From NCBI GenBank assembly GCA_009927485.1, contig RFMW01000212.1, forward strand, positions 1-34,041: a stretch of 34,041 nucleotides of DNA. The letters are read 5' to 3'. Numbering within the stretch: position 1 is the stretch's first letter; each line of letters starts with the position of its first letter. Below the pieces are notes generated by a model, which was not told where the DNA came from, made no database searches, and saw only the letters and a program-made list of their open reading frames with translations. Positions 1 through 9,926 of this stretch are shown piece after piece. The stretch is from Sphingobacteriia bacterium. GTDB lineage: Bacteria; Bacteroidota; Bacteroidia; UBA7662. Made by a program: the position numbers and the translations under genes.

Positions 1-32
1 CCTTCGTTGAGCCTTCGTTGAAGCTTGCAAAT

Positions 33-1478
33 TTAACGCCTGATCAGAAGGGCGATGTTTTCGATATGGGCCGTCTGCGGAAACAAATCCACCGGACGAA
101 AGCGCTCCAAGCGGTACAACTCGTTCAGGGACTGCAAATCCCGCGCTTGAGTTGCAGCATTGCATGATACGTACACAATGCGCTCGGCATTGCTCTTCAG
201 CAGCATTTGAACTACATCGGCATGCATGCCGGCACGGGGTGGGTCCACCACCACGACATTGGGGCGACCATGGGCGCTGTAAAAATCCTCGTTCAAAAGA
301 CGGGCCATATCTCCCGCATAAAATTCGGTGTTACGGATACCGTTGGCTTCCGCATTGCGCCGCGCATCTTCGATAGCGGATTCTACGTATTCAATACCAA
401 TTACTTTGGCTGCATGTCGGGCCAAGAACAAGGCAATGCTGCCCGTTCCTGTGTAAAGGTCGTACACCAGTTCATCCCCTTGCAAGGCACACCAATCCAA
501 GGCCAAACGATACAAAGCCAAGGCCTGCCTGGGGTTGGTTTGAAAAAAAGAAGTGGCGGAGATGCCAAATCGCAAACCGTCCAGGGTTTCGGTCAAGCGG
601 TTTTGGCCTTGATGCACCTGTATTTCAAGGCCTTCCAAACTATCATTGGCCTTGGTATTGACAGTATAGAGCCACTGATCTACTTGGGGCAGCTGGGGCC
701 TCAAGGCCTCCAGGTATGGAAGCAGGATCTCGGGTTTATCCTCTGATACCGAAAGCAAAACCATCCATTGTCCATCGACAGTGTTTCGTAACATCAAATT
801 GCGAAGGTATCCCTGCCGCGATCGAAGGCTGTAGAAGGATAGATTCATGGCCACTGCCTGACGGTAAAAGGTATTGCGAATCAAGTCCGCCACCTCGTCC
901 ATCAAATAACAAGTTTCGATATGCAGGATTCGCTCAAAACGACCGCTCAAATGAAAACCCAGTCCCATACCGGGAAAGCCATGGGTTGGAGCATCGATAG
1001 TAGCGGACTGCTCTTGGGATTGTAGCAGTTCTTCCCTGGTCAACCAACGGCGGTCGGTGAAGGTGAACTCAAGTTTGTTGCGGAATCGATAGATCGCAGG
1101 GGCAGGTAAAGCGGGCTCAGCCTGCACGCCCTCCAGGGATAAACCGCCGATGCGGGTGAGAGCATCGTGCACCTGTTTGGTTTTGTACACCAATTGCGTA
1201 GGGTAATCCATGTTTTGCCATTTGCAACCCCCGCAGGTACCAAAATGCTGACAAACCGGGCTGACCCGATGGGATGAGGGTTCCAACAATTCCACAACCC
1301 TGCCTTGCGCGTAGCGGCCTTTGTTTCGGTAAATTTGGACCTGCGCGCGGTCCCCCGGCATGCCGCCTTCCACAAAAACCACCTTTTCGTCAACCCTAGC
1401 CACGCCCAAGCCATCGACCCCCATATCGGTCACGTGGCATTCCACAACAGGCATTGGCTTGGGATGGGGTCGTGGCAT
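33..1478 (-). CDS. rlmD: 23S rRNA (uracil-C5)-methyltransferase, RlmD/RumA (TrmA) family
   Basis: TRAM-like N-terminus, 4Fe-4S cysteine cluster CQHFGTCGGCKWQ, SAM motif DLYTGTGSIALFLA, catalytic VDPPRAGM and YVSCN motifs. Start placed at internal MPRPHPKP rather than the longer ORF start at 1598. Confidence 0.93.
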   Translation of the reverse strand: MPRPHPKPMPVVECHVTDMGVDGLGVARVDEKVVFVEGGMPGDRAQVQIYRNKGRYAQGRVVELLEPSSHRVSPVCQHFGTCGGCKWQNMDYPTQLVYKTKQVHDALTRIGGLSLEGVQAEPALPAPAIYRFRNKLEFTFTDRRWLTREELLQSQEQSATIDAPTHGFPGMGLGFHLSGRFERILHIETCYLMDEVADLIRNTFYRQAVAMNLSFYSLRSRQGYLRNLMLRNTVDGQWMVLLSVSEDKPEILLPYLEALRPQLPQVDQWLYTVNTKANDSLEGLEIQVHQGQNRLTETLDGLRFGISATSFFQTNPRQALALYRLALDWCALQGDELVYDLYTGTGSIALFLARHAAKVIGIEYVESAIEDARRNAEANGIRNTEFYAGDMARLLNEDFYSAHGRPNVVVVDPPRAGMHADVVQMLLKSNAERIVYVSCNAATQARDLQSLNELYRLERFRPVDLFPQTAHIENIALLIRR

Positions 1479-1501
1479 CGTTTTGTTTTTGAAACTCAGG
1501 A

Positions 1502-2374
1502 TTAAGACCGGGGTTGGTTCATGGATGGAGCCGAATGTTGGTCCAGGAATTGAAGCAATATCGACAACAAGATATCGGGGGCATCGGCGTGGACCCAATG
1601 GCCCGCCCCGGGAACGGTATGAAATTCAGCGTGAGGAAAACGTTCGAGGAAGGCTTGCCAATCCGCTTCTGTAACATAATTTGATTTCTCCCCTCGCACC
1701 AACAAAGCTGGAAGGTCCAAAGGGGATTGAGGTGGAAGTGCACTACCGATGGAAGACAAGGATAGGCTGAGCGGGCCCAAGGCAATTCTCCATCGAAAAC
1801 GTCCTTGCTCATCGCGCTCTATGTTCTTGAGCACAAACATTCTAGTGGAAAGCTCGGGGATATCGTCCCTCAAGGCTGCATCCAGATCTCCTCGGCTTTG
1901 ACAAGCCGACAGGTCCAGGTTTTGCATCGCGGCGAGCATTTTGGCATGATGATCCAAGGCATAGGCCTTGGGGGCAATGTCCACGACCGTCAGGGAAAAA
2001 AGTCGCTTTGGATACAACGCTGCAAAACGCATGGCCGCCTTGCCGCCCATGGAATGGCCGACGAGGTGAATCTTGTCCAGGCCGATCCGATCCATCCACT
2101 GCCTCAAATCCTCGGCCAACAAATCATAACCAAAATCATCCGAATGAAATGATTTGCCATGATTGCGCTGATCGGGAAGAAAAACCCTGTAGCGATGGTC
2201 CAATCGCCGGGCCAAGGTCAGCCAATTATCCCCTGAACCAAATACACCGTGCAGGATCACCACATTCGGGCCTTGGCCACTTTCCCAAACATGCCATACC
2301 GGAACTGGAGAGGATAGGTTAGGAGAGAGAGGGGCGGGAGAAGATGGGGCGGGAGAAGATGAGGAGCTTTCCAT
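1502..2374 (-). CDS. alpha/beta hydrolase (YbfF-like esterase)
   Basis: ILHGVFGSGDNW, nucleophile elbow GHSMGGKAAM, C-terminal GAGHWVHAD. N-terminus is Ser/Pro low complexity. A TACCTTTG -7-like box lies just upstream (2385-2392, minus strand). Confidence 0.88.
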   Translation of the reverse strand: MESSSSSPAPSSPAPLSPNLSSPVPVWHVWESGQGPNVVILHGVFGSGDNWLTLARRLDHRYRVFLPDQRNHGKSFHSDDFGYDLLAEDLRQWMDRIGLDKIHLVGHSMGGKAAMRFAALYPKRLFSLTVVDIAPKAYALDHHAKMLAAMQNLDLSACQSRGDLDAALRDDIPELSTRMFVLKNIERDEQGRFRWRIALGPLSLSLSSIGSALPPQSPLDLPALLVRGEKSNYVTEADWQAFLERFPHAEFHTVPGAGHWVHADAPDILLSILLQFLDQHSAPSMNQPRS

Positions 2375-2466
2375 GGGGAAGTGGCAAAGGTAAGGCTATC
2401 TTTTTGTTGGGATTCCCAAAACCTTTTGGGCAGACTTTGGTCATTATAGAAGACCGTTTGCCGCTC

Positions 2467-3273
2467 ATGACGCCTCGCTACCCCTTTGTCCCCTCCTGGG
2501 AGCCTCAAACCAGCATTTGCGATATCCTCAAGGTGTTTCCAACTGTAGGAGTCGAGCTGGAGCGCTTGGGGGTCCCCCCCGCTGCGGTCCATGATTGCAT
2601 CACGGTAGGCGAAGTCGCCAACCATGTCGGCTGGAACCCCTATACTTTGCTTAGTTTCTTGATTCCCACGGCGGATCCTCATGCCCCAACCGATTCCAGA
2701 CCCTCATCCCAAGTTGATCAGCGGGAATCCTGTGTCGCGATTGTTCAGGCCCTGAGGGCTGACCATGTACGGCTTTTGGGCGCCTACATAGGTCCTATCC
2801 GTGAGCAGTGGGAACATTGGGAAAGCAAGGGTTATCCTCCAGATTACCCTCAACTTGGCCTCCTGAGGGACGAGTTCGAAACCCTCTGTGCAGAAATTTC
2901 CTGCCATTTTCTTTTGGAAGAGGAGGAATTGTTCCCGTATGCCATCGAGCTTCACGAGGCCTGTACGGCCCAGGTTTCCGCCCAGGATGCGCTCAAAATT
3001 TTGGAAAACAAATCCCTCACCGACGATGGAGAAATTATCGCCTTGGCGGATTTGCTTGAACATTTGTTATCCCGATTTCCGGAAGGATACAAAACCCCTT
3101 CCGATGCGGCAGCCAAGAGTTTGAAGGCGGAGAACACCCAGGATACAGGACGGCATTTATGGGCCAATTTGGTGGCCTTCCGTGATAGCTGGTTGCTGCA
3201 CGAGGCCAAGGAAACCACCGGGCTTTTTCCCCGCATCCTGGAGCTTGAAAATCATTTGCTTCGCAAAAACTAA
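2467..3273 (+). CDS. hemerythrin-like protein related to the iron-sulfur repair Ric/ScdA/YtfE family
   Basis: N-terminal DUF542-like segment followed by hemerythrin-like helices (CHFLLEEEELFPY; HEAKETTGLFPRILELE). Start chosen at MTPRYPF. Confidence 0.7.
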   Translation: MTPRYPFVPSWEPQTSICDILKVFPTVGVELERLGVPPAAVHDCITVGEVANHVGWNPYTLLSFLIPTADPHAPTDSRPSSQVDQRESCVAIVQALRADHVRLLGAYIGPIREQWEHWESKGYPPDYPQLGLLRDEFETLCAEISCHFLLEEEELFPYAIELHEACTAQVSAQDALKILENKSLTDDGEIIALADLLEHLLSRFPEGYKTPSDAAAKSLKAENTQDTGRHLWANLVAFRDSWLLHEAKETTGLFPRILELENHLLRKN

Positions 3274-3287
3274 TTGAACTATCTTTG
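3255..3287 (+). promoter_or_regulatory. Bacteroidota-type promoter upstream of the dehydrogenase
   Basis: TTTG (3255-3258), 21-nt spacer, TATCTTTG (3280-3287): matches TTTG-N19..21-TAnnTTTG. Confidence 0.65.
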
Positions 3288-3320
3288 AGCATCCCGGCAC
3301 TTTAGCGCAGGGCATTCTTT

Positions 3321-4663
3321 ATGTCTGATAGTCAAGTTATTGAAAGGCTTCAAGCCTTTGAGCGGCAAGCTCCCGAAATTGTCTTTGAATGGAACGACGC
3401 AAGCACCGGAGCAAGGGGTTGGGCGGTCCTTAATTCCCTAAGAGGGGGAGCTGCAGGTGGCGGAACGCGGATGCGCATAGGATTGGACCGTCGGGAGGTA
3501 GAATCCCTGGCCAAAACCATGGAAATCAAATTTACCGTTTCGGGGCCGGCCATTGGCGGTGCCAAATCAGGAATCGACTTTGACCCATCCGACCCCCGCA
3601 AAGAAGAAGTCTTGAGGCGTTGGTACAAAGCCCTTGACCCGCTGCTCAAAAATTATTACGGCACCGGAGGAGATTTGAACGTGGATGAATTCACGAGGTT
3701 ATTCCCTATACCCTGGTTAACGACCTCCAACACCCCCAGCAAGGGGTTGTTCAGGGTCATTTTGGACGTTCGCTACGCGAAATGCGCATTGCCCAACTCA
3801 GGGAGGGGGTAAGCCTGCCGGTCCATGATCGTGAATTAAGCCCGTTGCATCCCATGGCCCCCCAGGGGACCTATACCGTGGCGGATTTGATCACCGGGTG
3901 GGGGGTGGCGGAGTCCATACTTTCCTATTATGCCCACCGAGCAGGCGCAGTACTCCCCGCAGACAGCGAGGGGTCTTGGATTCTGCAGGGTCACCCGGCC
4001 TTCGAGGGCCGCAAGGTATTGATCCAAGGTTGGGGAAACGTCGCTGCAACCACTGCCTATTATTTGTGTTATGCAGGGATGCGGATACAGGGCATTTTGG
4101 ACCGGGATCACGGTTGGTTGGCCCCAAGCGGGGAGCCTATGGATTTGACCCAATGCCTGAGCATGCTTCAAGGCCGTTTAGGGAACGCCATGAACCCTGA
4201 CCAAAAAGGTGTTGAACCGCGTCATGCCATGGAAGCGCGATTTTGGCAACAAAAGGCCGATGTCTTTGTCCCGGCAGCCGCATCACGCTTGGTAACCCTT
4301 GACCAGATTAATTCGTTAATGGACCAAGGATTAGAACTCGTTGCCTCCGGGGCAAACGTGCCCTTTGCCGACCCTGAAATTTTCATGGGACCCATTTCCA
4401 AGGCCGTAGATGACCGCATCGCCTTGATTCCTGATTTTGTGGCGAATTGCGGAATGGCCAGAGTTTTTGGTTACCTAATGCAAGAAAATATACCGGTGAA
4501 TGCGCGGGCCATATTCAAAGATGTAGCAACCATTGTCCGTGATGCCGTTGGATCCTGCATGCCCGCGGCTCCTTCCCTTTCTTCGATAGGCGGGGTGACC
4601 GGTCTAAGCGTTCGTGCTTATGCCAAGGCTTTGGATCAACTCATGCCCTCTTTCAAATCCTGA
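3321..4663 (+). pseudogene. Glu/Leu/Phe/Val dehydrogenase, frame broken near 3687-3689
   Basis: ORF 3321-3812 carries GGAAGGGTRMR, GGAKSGIDFDP and GTGGDLNVDE. Reading the next frame from 3689 continues IHEVIPYTLVNDLQHPQQGVVQGHFGRSLREMRIAQL into ORF 3782-4663 (YTVADLITGWGVAESI; VLIQGWGNVAATTAYYL). Confidence 0.85.
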
Positions 4664-4673
4664 ACACAAGATC

Positions 4674-5780
4674 ATGCTTGCATTCCTTCATTCGCAGTCC
4701 TGGGCCGGCCAAACCTATTTCCAATGGCTCATGGCCTTGGGCCTGGTATTGGGGACGATTCTGCTGCGCAGGCCCCTGGCTAATTCGCTGAACTGGTTGT
4801 TTTACAGAGCCTTTAGCGAAAGAAACCTTGAGAAACGTAAACGATTTCATGACCTTACAGGCCAAAACTTGAGGCGTTTGTTGGTGCTGTTGGCTTTATA
4901 CATGGCTCTCAGCATTCTGAGCATACCCACGCATTTTCAATGGTTTGGGAAGCCCTACCGCCTTGCTTTTTATTTGGATATTCTCTTGCAATTGGGCTTG
5001 GTTTGGACCGCTTCCAAAATATTGTTACGAATTGCAGATTTTGTCGCGGGTGTTTGGCAGGACAAGAGCGAAATTAACAGCGATCCCGCCAGAGCCCAAT
5101 GGGTTCCGTACATCAAGGACGGCATCAAGGTCGCCGTTATTTTGTCAGCATTTCTCTTTGTCATCGGTATCGTATTCCAAGCCAATATCGCGGCCTTGGT
5201 GGGCGGTTTGGGGATAGGAGGACTTGCGGTGGCATTGGCCGCGCAGGAGAGTCTTGCCAACCTCTTGGGGTCCTTCACCATCTTCCTCGACAAACCCTTT
5301 ACGGTGGGGGATACCATTGAATTCAAGGGAATTACCGGAACGGTTGAACATGTGGGCTTTCGTTCAACCCGCATGAGGACCCTGGACAAAAGTTATGTTA
5401 CCGTGCCCAACAAGGCCTTGGTCACCGAGCCCCTGAACAACATCACGGAAAGCACCCATCGCAGGGCCGCCTTCAAGTTGGGTCTCGTTTACCAAACCAA
5501 GCCCGAAACCCTTCAAGCGATTATTCGGTCCATACGGGAAATTCTGGAAGCCAATCCCTTGATTGAAGAAAATCCTACCGTGACTTTTTTTGGCTATGGC
5601 GAAAGTTCCCTTGATCTTCAAATTATTTATTTGGTCAAAACATCGGATTATAACGAATACCTTCAGGTGAGAGAAATCGTGAATTTCGAGATTTATCGCA
5701 TTGTCGATGAGCATGAAACTGATTTTGCTTTCCCTACGCGCACCATGGTAACGGTCCACGAAGATGGGTCCAAAACTTAA
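4674..5780 (+). CDS. mechanosensitive ion channel, MscS family
   Basis: TM3/beta-domain signature ALVGGLGIGGLAVALAAQESLANLLGSFTIFLDKPFTVGDTIEF and the downstream VPNKALVTEPLNN motif. Start at MLAFLHSQ. Confidence 0.93.
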   Translation: MLAFLHSQSWAGQTYFQWLMALGLVLGTILLRRPLANSLNWLFYRAFSERNLEKRKRFHDLTGQNLRRLLVLLALYMALSILSIPTHFQWFGKPYRLAFYLDILLQLGLVWTASKILLRIADFVAGVWQDKSEINSDPARAQWVPYIKDGIKVAVILSAFLFVIGIVFQANIAALVGGLGIGGLAVALAAQESLANLLGSFTIFLDKPFTVGDTIEFKGITGTVEHVGFRSTRMRTLDKSYVTVPNKALVTEPLNNITESTHRRAAFKLGLVYQTKPETLQAIIRSIREILEANPLIEENPTVTFFGYGESSLDLQIIYLVKTSDYNEYLQVREIVNFEIYRIVDEHETDFAFPTRTMVTVHEDGSKT

Positions 5781-6254
5781 TTTCCAAAAGGTAAGCTGGG
5801 GGAGTGCCGCCTATGCCCTCACGGTGGCTCTTCGTTACGATATGTTACGGGAGCCTCTGGGTTTGCATTTTAACTTGAACGATTTGGATTACGAACAGGA
5901 CTCGGTGCACTGGGCGGGATTTAGCGAAGAAGGCGAGGTCTTGGCCTGTTTGGTCCTGCGGCCTGCCTCCACGACTTCGGTTCTTCCCGAGGGCTATTCC
6001 ATGGAAGAAGCCTACCAAATGCGCCAAGTGGCCGTTAAACCCAGCTACCAAGGCCTCGGATTGGGCCGCGCATTGGTCCTTCATTCCCAAAATTGGCTTC
6101 GTGATCAGTCAAGGCCCGCCTTGTTTTTTTGCATAGCAGGCCCCAAGCCGTGGGTTTTTACCAAAGGCTGGGTTACCAGGCCTATCACGAACCTGTCATG
6201 GAAGTGGGGCTTCTGCATTCCAGGATGTTCATGGATCTCCAATCCCCCGTCTAA
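5764..6254 (+). pseudogene. GNAT family N-acetyltransferase, frame broken at a T7 tract (6124-6130)
   Basis: MRQVAVKPSYQGLGLGRALVLHSQ acetyl-CoA motif. After the T7 tract the -1 frame restores HSRPQAVGFYQRLGYQAYHEPVMEVGLLHSRMFMDLQSPV* (stop 6252-6254), a normal GNAT C-terminus. Confidence 0.82.
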
Positions 6255-6260
6255 ATCCCA

Positions 6261-7016
6261 ATGAACGCAATCGCCCTTATCCCTGCGCGTTTGGAGTCTT
6301 CCCGTCTCTCCCGCAAAATGCTTGCCGACCTGGGCGGGAAGCCCTTGGTCGTTCGCACCCTGGAGGCGGTTCGTCGCGCTTCGTGTTTGGATGATGTCAT
6401 CGTTGTTACGGATTCCACGGAAATACTGGAGGTCGTCCAAGACCACGGGGGGTCGGCGGTTCTTTCGTCTCCCAATCACTGCAGCGGAAGCGATCGCCTG
6501 GCCGAAGCCTTGCAATCCCTTTCCCTAAGCAACCGTTACGATGTGGTGATCAATGTTCAGGGTGATGAGCCCCTGGTCCCGGCCTCGGCTTTGGATGGTT
6601 TGGTGGCCTTGTTCCAAGACCCTGCGGTTCAGGTGGCTTCGGCTTGTTGCCCATGGCCCGAAAACGAAAATGCCCACAACCCTGATCGAGTCAAGGTGGT
6701 CCTGGACGCCCAAGACCGTGCCCTCTATTTTTCGAGGGCGGCCATTCCGGTCCAACGCTCGGATTCCGACCGACCCGCCGAGCGATTCCTGCATGCGGGC
6801 CTCTATGCCTATCGACCTGCCCGGCTTTTGGAATTTACACACCTGAAGCCGGCCCCTTCCGAAGAATCCGAAAAACTGGAGCAATTGCGCTTTTTGCACC
6901 ATGGGATTCCGATCCACATGCTCCGACTGAACGAGCCTCTGCCATCGGGGGTGGATAATCCCGATGACCTCGAACGAGTGCGTGCTCTTTACGGAAGACC
7001 CAGCTCTTTGCGCTGA
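6261..7016 (+). CDS. kdsB: 3-deoxy-manno-octulosonate cytidylyltransferase
   Basis: [58 protein letters not shown]. Confidence 0.96.
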   Translation: MNAIALIPARLESSRLSRKMLADLGGKPLVVRTLEAVRRASCLDDVIVVTDSTEILEVVQDHGGSAVLSSPNHCSGSDRLAEALQSLSLSNRYDVVINVQGDEPLVPASALDGLVALFQDPAVQVASACCPWPENENAHNPDRVKVVLDAQDRALYFSRAAIPVQRSDSDRPAERFLHAGLYAYRPARLLEFTHLKPAPSEESEKLEQLRFLHHGIPIHMLRLNEPLPSGVDNPDDLERVRALYGRPSSLR

Positions 7017-8767
7017 ACTGGGTCGATACCCGATGGAGCATCAATCATCACATCACGACCGGCGTTGTTTTTGGGGAAGGCAATAAAATCCCGGATGCTT
7101 TCCTGACCTCCAAACAAAGCGCAGAGCCTATCGAAACCAAAGGCAATGCCCCCATGCGGTGGTGCGCCGTATTCAAAGGCTTTGAGCAAAAAGCCGAATT
7201 TGGCTTGGGCGTCGTCGGCCTCAAAACCAAGGAGTTCGAACAACCTGGCCTGCAGGTTTTTGTCGTGTATACGAATGGAGCCTCCGCCTATTTCTGTGCC
7301 GTTCAACACCATATCGTAGGCATTGGCCCGCACCTTGCCAGGCTCGCTTTGCATCAAGCCCATGTCTTCGGGCAATGGCGATGTAAAAGGATGGTGCATC
7401 GCGACCCATCGCCCACTTTCGTCATCCCAATCCAACAAAGGAAAATCCACCACCCACAAGGCTTTGTACGTATCAGGCGATCGCAGCCCGAGTCGCTGCC
7501 CAATTTCAAGGCGTAGTTCTGCAGCGGCTTTGCGGGTCAATGCCTCGGGGCCCGCCAAGACCAACATCAAATCCCCGGAGCCCAGGCCCGCCCTTGTCAT
7601 CCAATCCTTCAAATACGCTGCTCCATAAAATTTGTCCACCGACGAACGGTACGCCCCGTCTGCGCTTTCGCAGCGTACCCAAACCATGCCTTTCATGCCC
7701 ATTTGCGGCCTTTTGACCCAGTCGGTTAAGGCATCCAATTCTTTGCGGGTCCATGAGGCACCCCCGGGTACCGGAACGGCAATCACCGCTTCCGCCTCCT
7801 CAAAAACGCCAAACCCTACCCCCTCTACCCCCAAACCAACCCCGGGAACCGCCCCATACGCCTGACCCCCTTTGAGGGTCAACAGGGGAGCGGTCCAACG
7901 CAAATCCGGTTTGTCGTTGCCGTAGAGCAGCATCGCATCGGCATAGGTCATCACCGGAATTTCGCCGATGTCCAAGCCTTTGACTTGCAAAAACAAATGG
8001 CGAAAAAGGCCTTCGAACATGGCCAAAATATCCGAACGCTCAACAAAAGACATTTCGCAGTCAATCTGGGTGAATTCGGGTTGGCGATCGGCGCGTAAAT
8101 CTTCGTCACGAAAACATTTGACGATCTGAAAATACCGATCCAGACCCCCAACCATCAAGAGTTGTTTGAAGGTTTGGGGCGATTGGGGTAAAGCATAAAA
8201 CTGCCCGGGGTGCATCCGCGATGGGACCACAAAATCACGGGCCCCTTCGGGGGTTGTTTTGATCAAAACGGGGGTTTCTACTTCAATAAACGACTGGCTA
8301 TCAAGGTATTTACGCACCTCTTGGGCCATGCGGTGACGTAATTCCAGCTTGGAGCGCACCGGGTTGCGCCGGATATCCAGATAACGAAACTGCATGCGCA
8401 AATCTTCACCGCCATCGGTTTCGTCTTCAATCAAAAATGGAGGTAAAGCCGACGCGTTGAGAATCTCGAGGGAATTCACACGGATTTCAATTTCACCGGT
8501 TCGTAGGTTGGGGTTTTTGTTATGACGCTCCACCACCAGACCGCTGGCCCGCACCACAAATTCCCGACCCAAGGATCGCATGGTCTCCAAAACGTCCTGC
8601 GCTGTCTGCCCTTCTTCGGCAACCAATTGGGTGAGCCCATAGCGGTCCCTCAAATCCACCCAGATCAAGCCCCCTTTGTCCCTGATCTTGCTTACCCATC
8701 CGCAGAGGGTTACGTTATGGCCCGTATGGGCCAGGTTCAATTCATCGCAGCGGTGGGTTCGTAGCAT
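6989..8767 (-). CDS. aspS: aspartyl-tRNA synthetase
   Basis: OB-fold N-terminus, [39 protein letters not shown]-terminal [27 protein letters not shown]. Confidence 0.97.
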   Translation of the reverse strand: MLRTHRCDELNLAHTGHNVTLCGWVSKIRDKGGLIWVDLRDRYGLTQLVAEEGQTAQDVLETMRSLGREFVVRASGLVVERHNKNPNLRTGEIEIRVNSLEILNASALPPFLIEDETDGGEDLRMQFRYLDIRRNPVRSKLELRHRMAQEVRKYLDSQSFIEVETPVLIKTTPEGARDFVVPSRMHPGQFYALPQSPQTFKQLLMVGGLDRYFQIVKCFRDEDLRADRQPEFTQIDCEMSFVERSDILAMFEGLFRHLFLQVKGLDIGEIPVMTYADAMLLYGNDKPDLRWTAPLLTLKGGQAYGAVPGVGLGVEGVGFGVFEEAEAVIAVPVPGGASWTRKELDALTDWVKRPQMGMKGMVWVRCESADGAYRSSVDKFYGAAYLKDWMTRAGLGSGDLMLVLAGPEALTRKAAAELRLEIGQRLGLRSPDTYKALWVVDFPLLDWDDESGRWVAMHHPFTSPLPEDMGLMQSEPGKVRANAYDMVLNGTEIGGGSIRIHDKNLQARLFELLGFEADDAQAKFGFLLKAFEYGAPPHGGIAFGFDRLCALFGGQESIRDFIAFPKNNAGRDVMIDAPSGIDPVQRKELGLP

Positions 8768-8850
8768 AAATTAGGAGTATAGCCCACAAAAATAGAACTT
8801 TCGCCCTTACAGCGCTTCGCTGAGGGCAGGGCTCAAGCCTATCTTTGAAA

Positions 8851-9297
8851 ATGCTCGGTCACGAAGGCGACGAATATTACATGGAACAAGCTTTGCGCTT
8901 GGCGCGGCAGGCCTATCGCATGGGCGAAATTCCCGTCGGGGCAGTCATTGTCCACGGAGGCAAAATTATCGGGCGGGGTCATAATCGTTGTGAACAACTC
9001 AACGACCCCACGGCTCATGCCGAAATGGAGGCGATCACCGCGGCTACCCACCAACTCAGCTCCAAATACCTCAACGAATGTACCCTCTATGTGACGCTTG
9101 AACCCTGCGTGATGTGCGCCGGGGCTTTGTTTTGGAGCCAAATAGGGCGCGTAGTGGCCGGGGCCTCGGACCCCAAGCGGGGCTTTACGCTTCACGGTTC
9201 GCTCTTACACCCCAAAACAGCCTGGTCCATGGGCCTTCTGCATGAGGAATGCGGCAGCCTGATGACGTCCTTCTTTCAATCGCTGCGGCATGGGTGA
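8851..9297 (+). CDS. tadA: tRNA-specific adenosine-34 deaminase / nucleoside deaminase
   Basis: PTAHAEMEAI zinc/catalytic motif and TLEPCVMCAGALFWSQIGRVVAGASDPKRG. Confidence 0.93.
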   Translation: MLGHEGDEYYMEQALRLARQAYRMGEIPVGAVIVHGGKIIGRGHNRCEQLNDPTAHAEMEAITAATHQLSSKYLNECTLYVTLEPCVMCAGALFWSQIGRVVAGASDPKRGFTLHGSLLHPKTAWSMGLLHEECGSLMTSFFQSLRHG

Positions 9298-9919
9298 GCG
9301 CTGGTTTTACCTCCAAACCTTCTTCGAGGGCCTTTTGGTGGGTATCCCCTTTTGCTTAAGTCTGGGGCCCGTCATGTTTTCGGTTATTCAGAACAGCATT
9401 GAACACGGACGTTTGGTCGGTTTTATGTTGGCTGTCGGGGTTGTTATCGCGGACATCCTTCTCTTGGGAATCACCTTTTCGGGGGTTGAAAATTTGATAC
9501 CCGGGGAACTCAATTACCGAATGCCCGCTCAAATTATCGGGGGTTTACTTTTGATTGGAATGAGCCTTAACAATATTCTACGCAAATCTCGGGCTTCTTA
9601 CCAAAGCGTCGGTCACCGCTCGCTATGGCTGTATGTAGGCATGGGTTTTAGCATCAATTTCCTTAACCCGACCAATTGGATTTCGTGGTTAGCCATCATT
9701 GCCTACGCCTCCCAGGTTTTGGATTATAATTTCTACCAAAACATGAATTTTTTTGGGGGGATTGTGGTCAGTGTTTTGGCGACCGAAACGGCCATAGCCT
9801 TTGCAGCGCACCGTATAAAAAAATGGCTTACTCCCATGATAATGAGAAGAATACACCTTGGAACAGGGCTAGTTTTTGGAGTTTCAGGGCTCTACTTGTT
9901 GTACCGCTGTTTTTTTTGA
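9290..9919 (+). CDS. LysE/RhtB-family translocator
   Basis: Polytopic protein with N-terminal GIPFCLSLGPVMFSVIQNSIEHGRLVGFMLAVGVVIAD and NFLNPTNWISWLAI. Overlaps tadA by 8 nt (ATGGGTGA). Confidence 0.85.
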   Translation: MGERWFYLQTFFEGLLVGIPFCLSLGPVMFSVIQNSIEHGRLVGFMLAVGVVIADILLLGITFSGVENLIPGELNYRMPAQIIGGLLLIGMSLNNILRKSRASYQSVGHRSLWLYVGMGFSINFLNPTNWISWLAIIAYASQVLDYNFYQNMNFFGGIVVSVLATETAIAFAAHRIKKWLTPMIMRRIHLGTGLVFGVSGLYLLYRCFF

Positions 9920-9926
9920 TCCACCC

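Noticed and set aside
1-30. Direct repeat ccttcgttga x2 at the window start, resembling cttgaacgaag x2 near 29147 in reverse complement
   Set aside because: Short and imperfect (about 10/11 between sites); no further copies noticed and no boundary or mobile gene. A genome-wide motif count would be needed.
207-746. 179-aa plus-strand ORF antisense to rlmD, and other antisense ORFs opposite infB, feoB, murF-alr and M1 peptidase
   Set aside because: Each lies opposite a confidently identified gene and shows no independent domain; typical shadow ORFs of GC-moderate coding DNA.
3782-4663. Second dehydrogenase ORF as an independent gene
   Set aside because: Its upstream in-frame sequence continues the conserved dehydrogenase directly from the first ORF; best read as one gene with a frame break.
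6124-6130. Programmed -1 ribosomal frameshift at the T7 tract in the GNAT gene
   Set aside because: In-frame heptamer is G TTT TTT, so P-site re-pairing is imperfect, and no clear downstream stimulatory structure was seen; base-call error or transcriptional slippage is preferred.
8810-8822. CAGCG-CTT-CGCTG hairpin between aspS and tadA as a terminator
   Set aside because: Both flanking genes diverge from this region and there is no T-tract, so a terminator role is unlikely.
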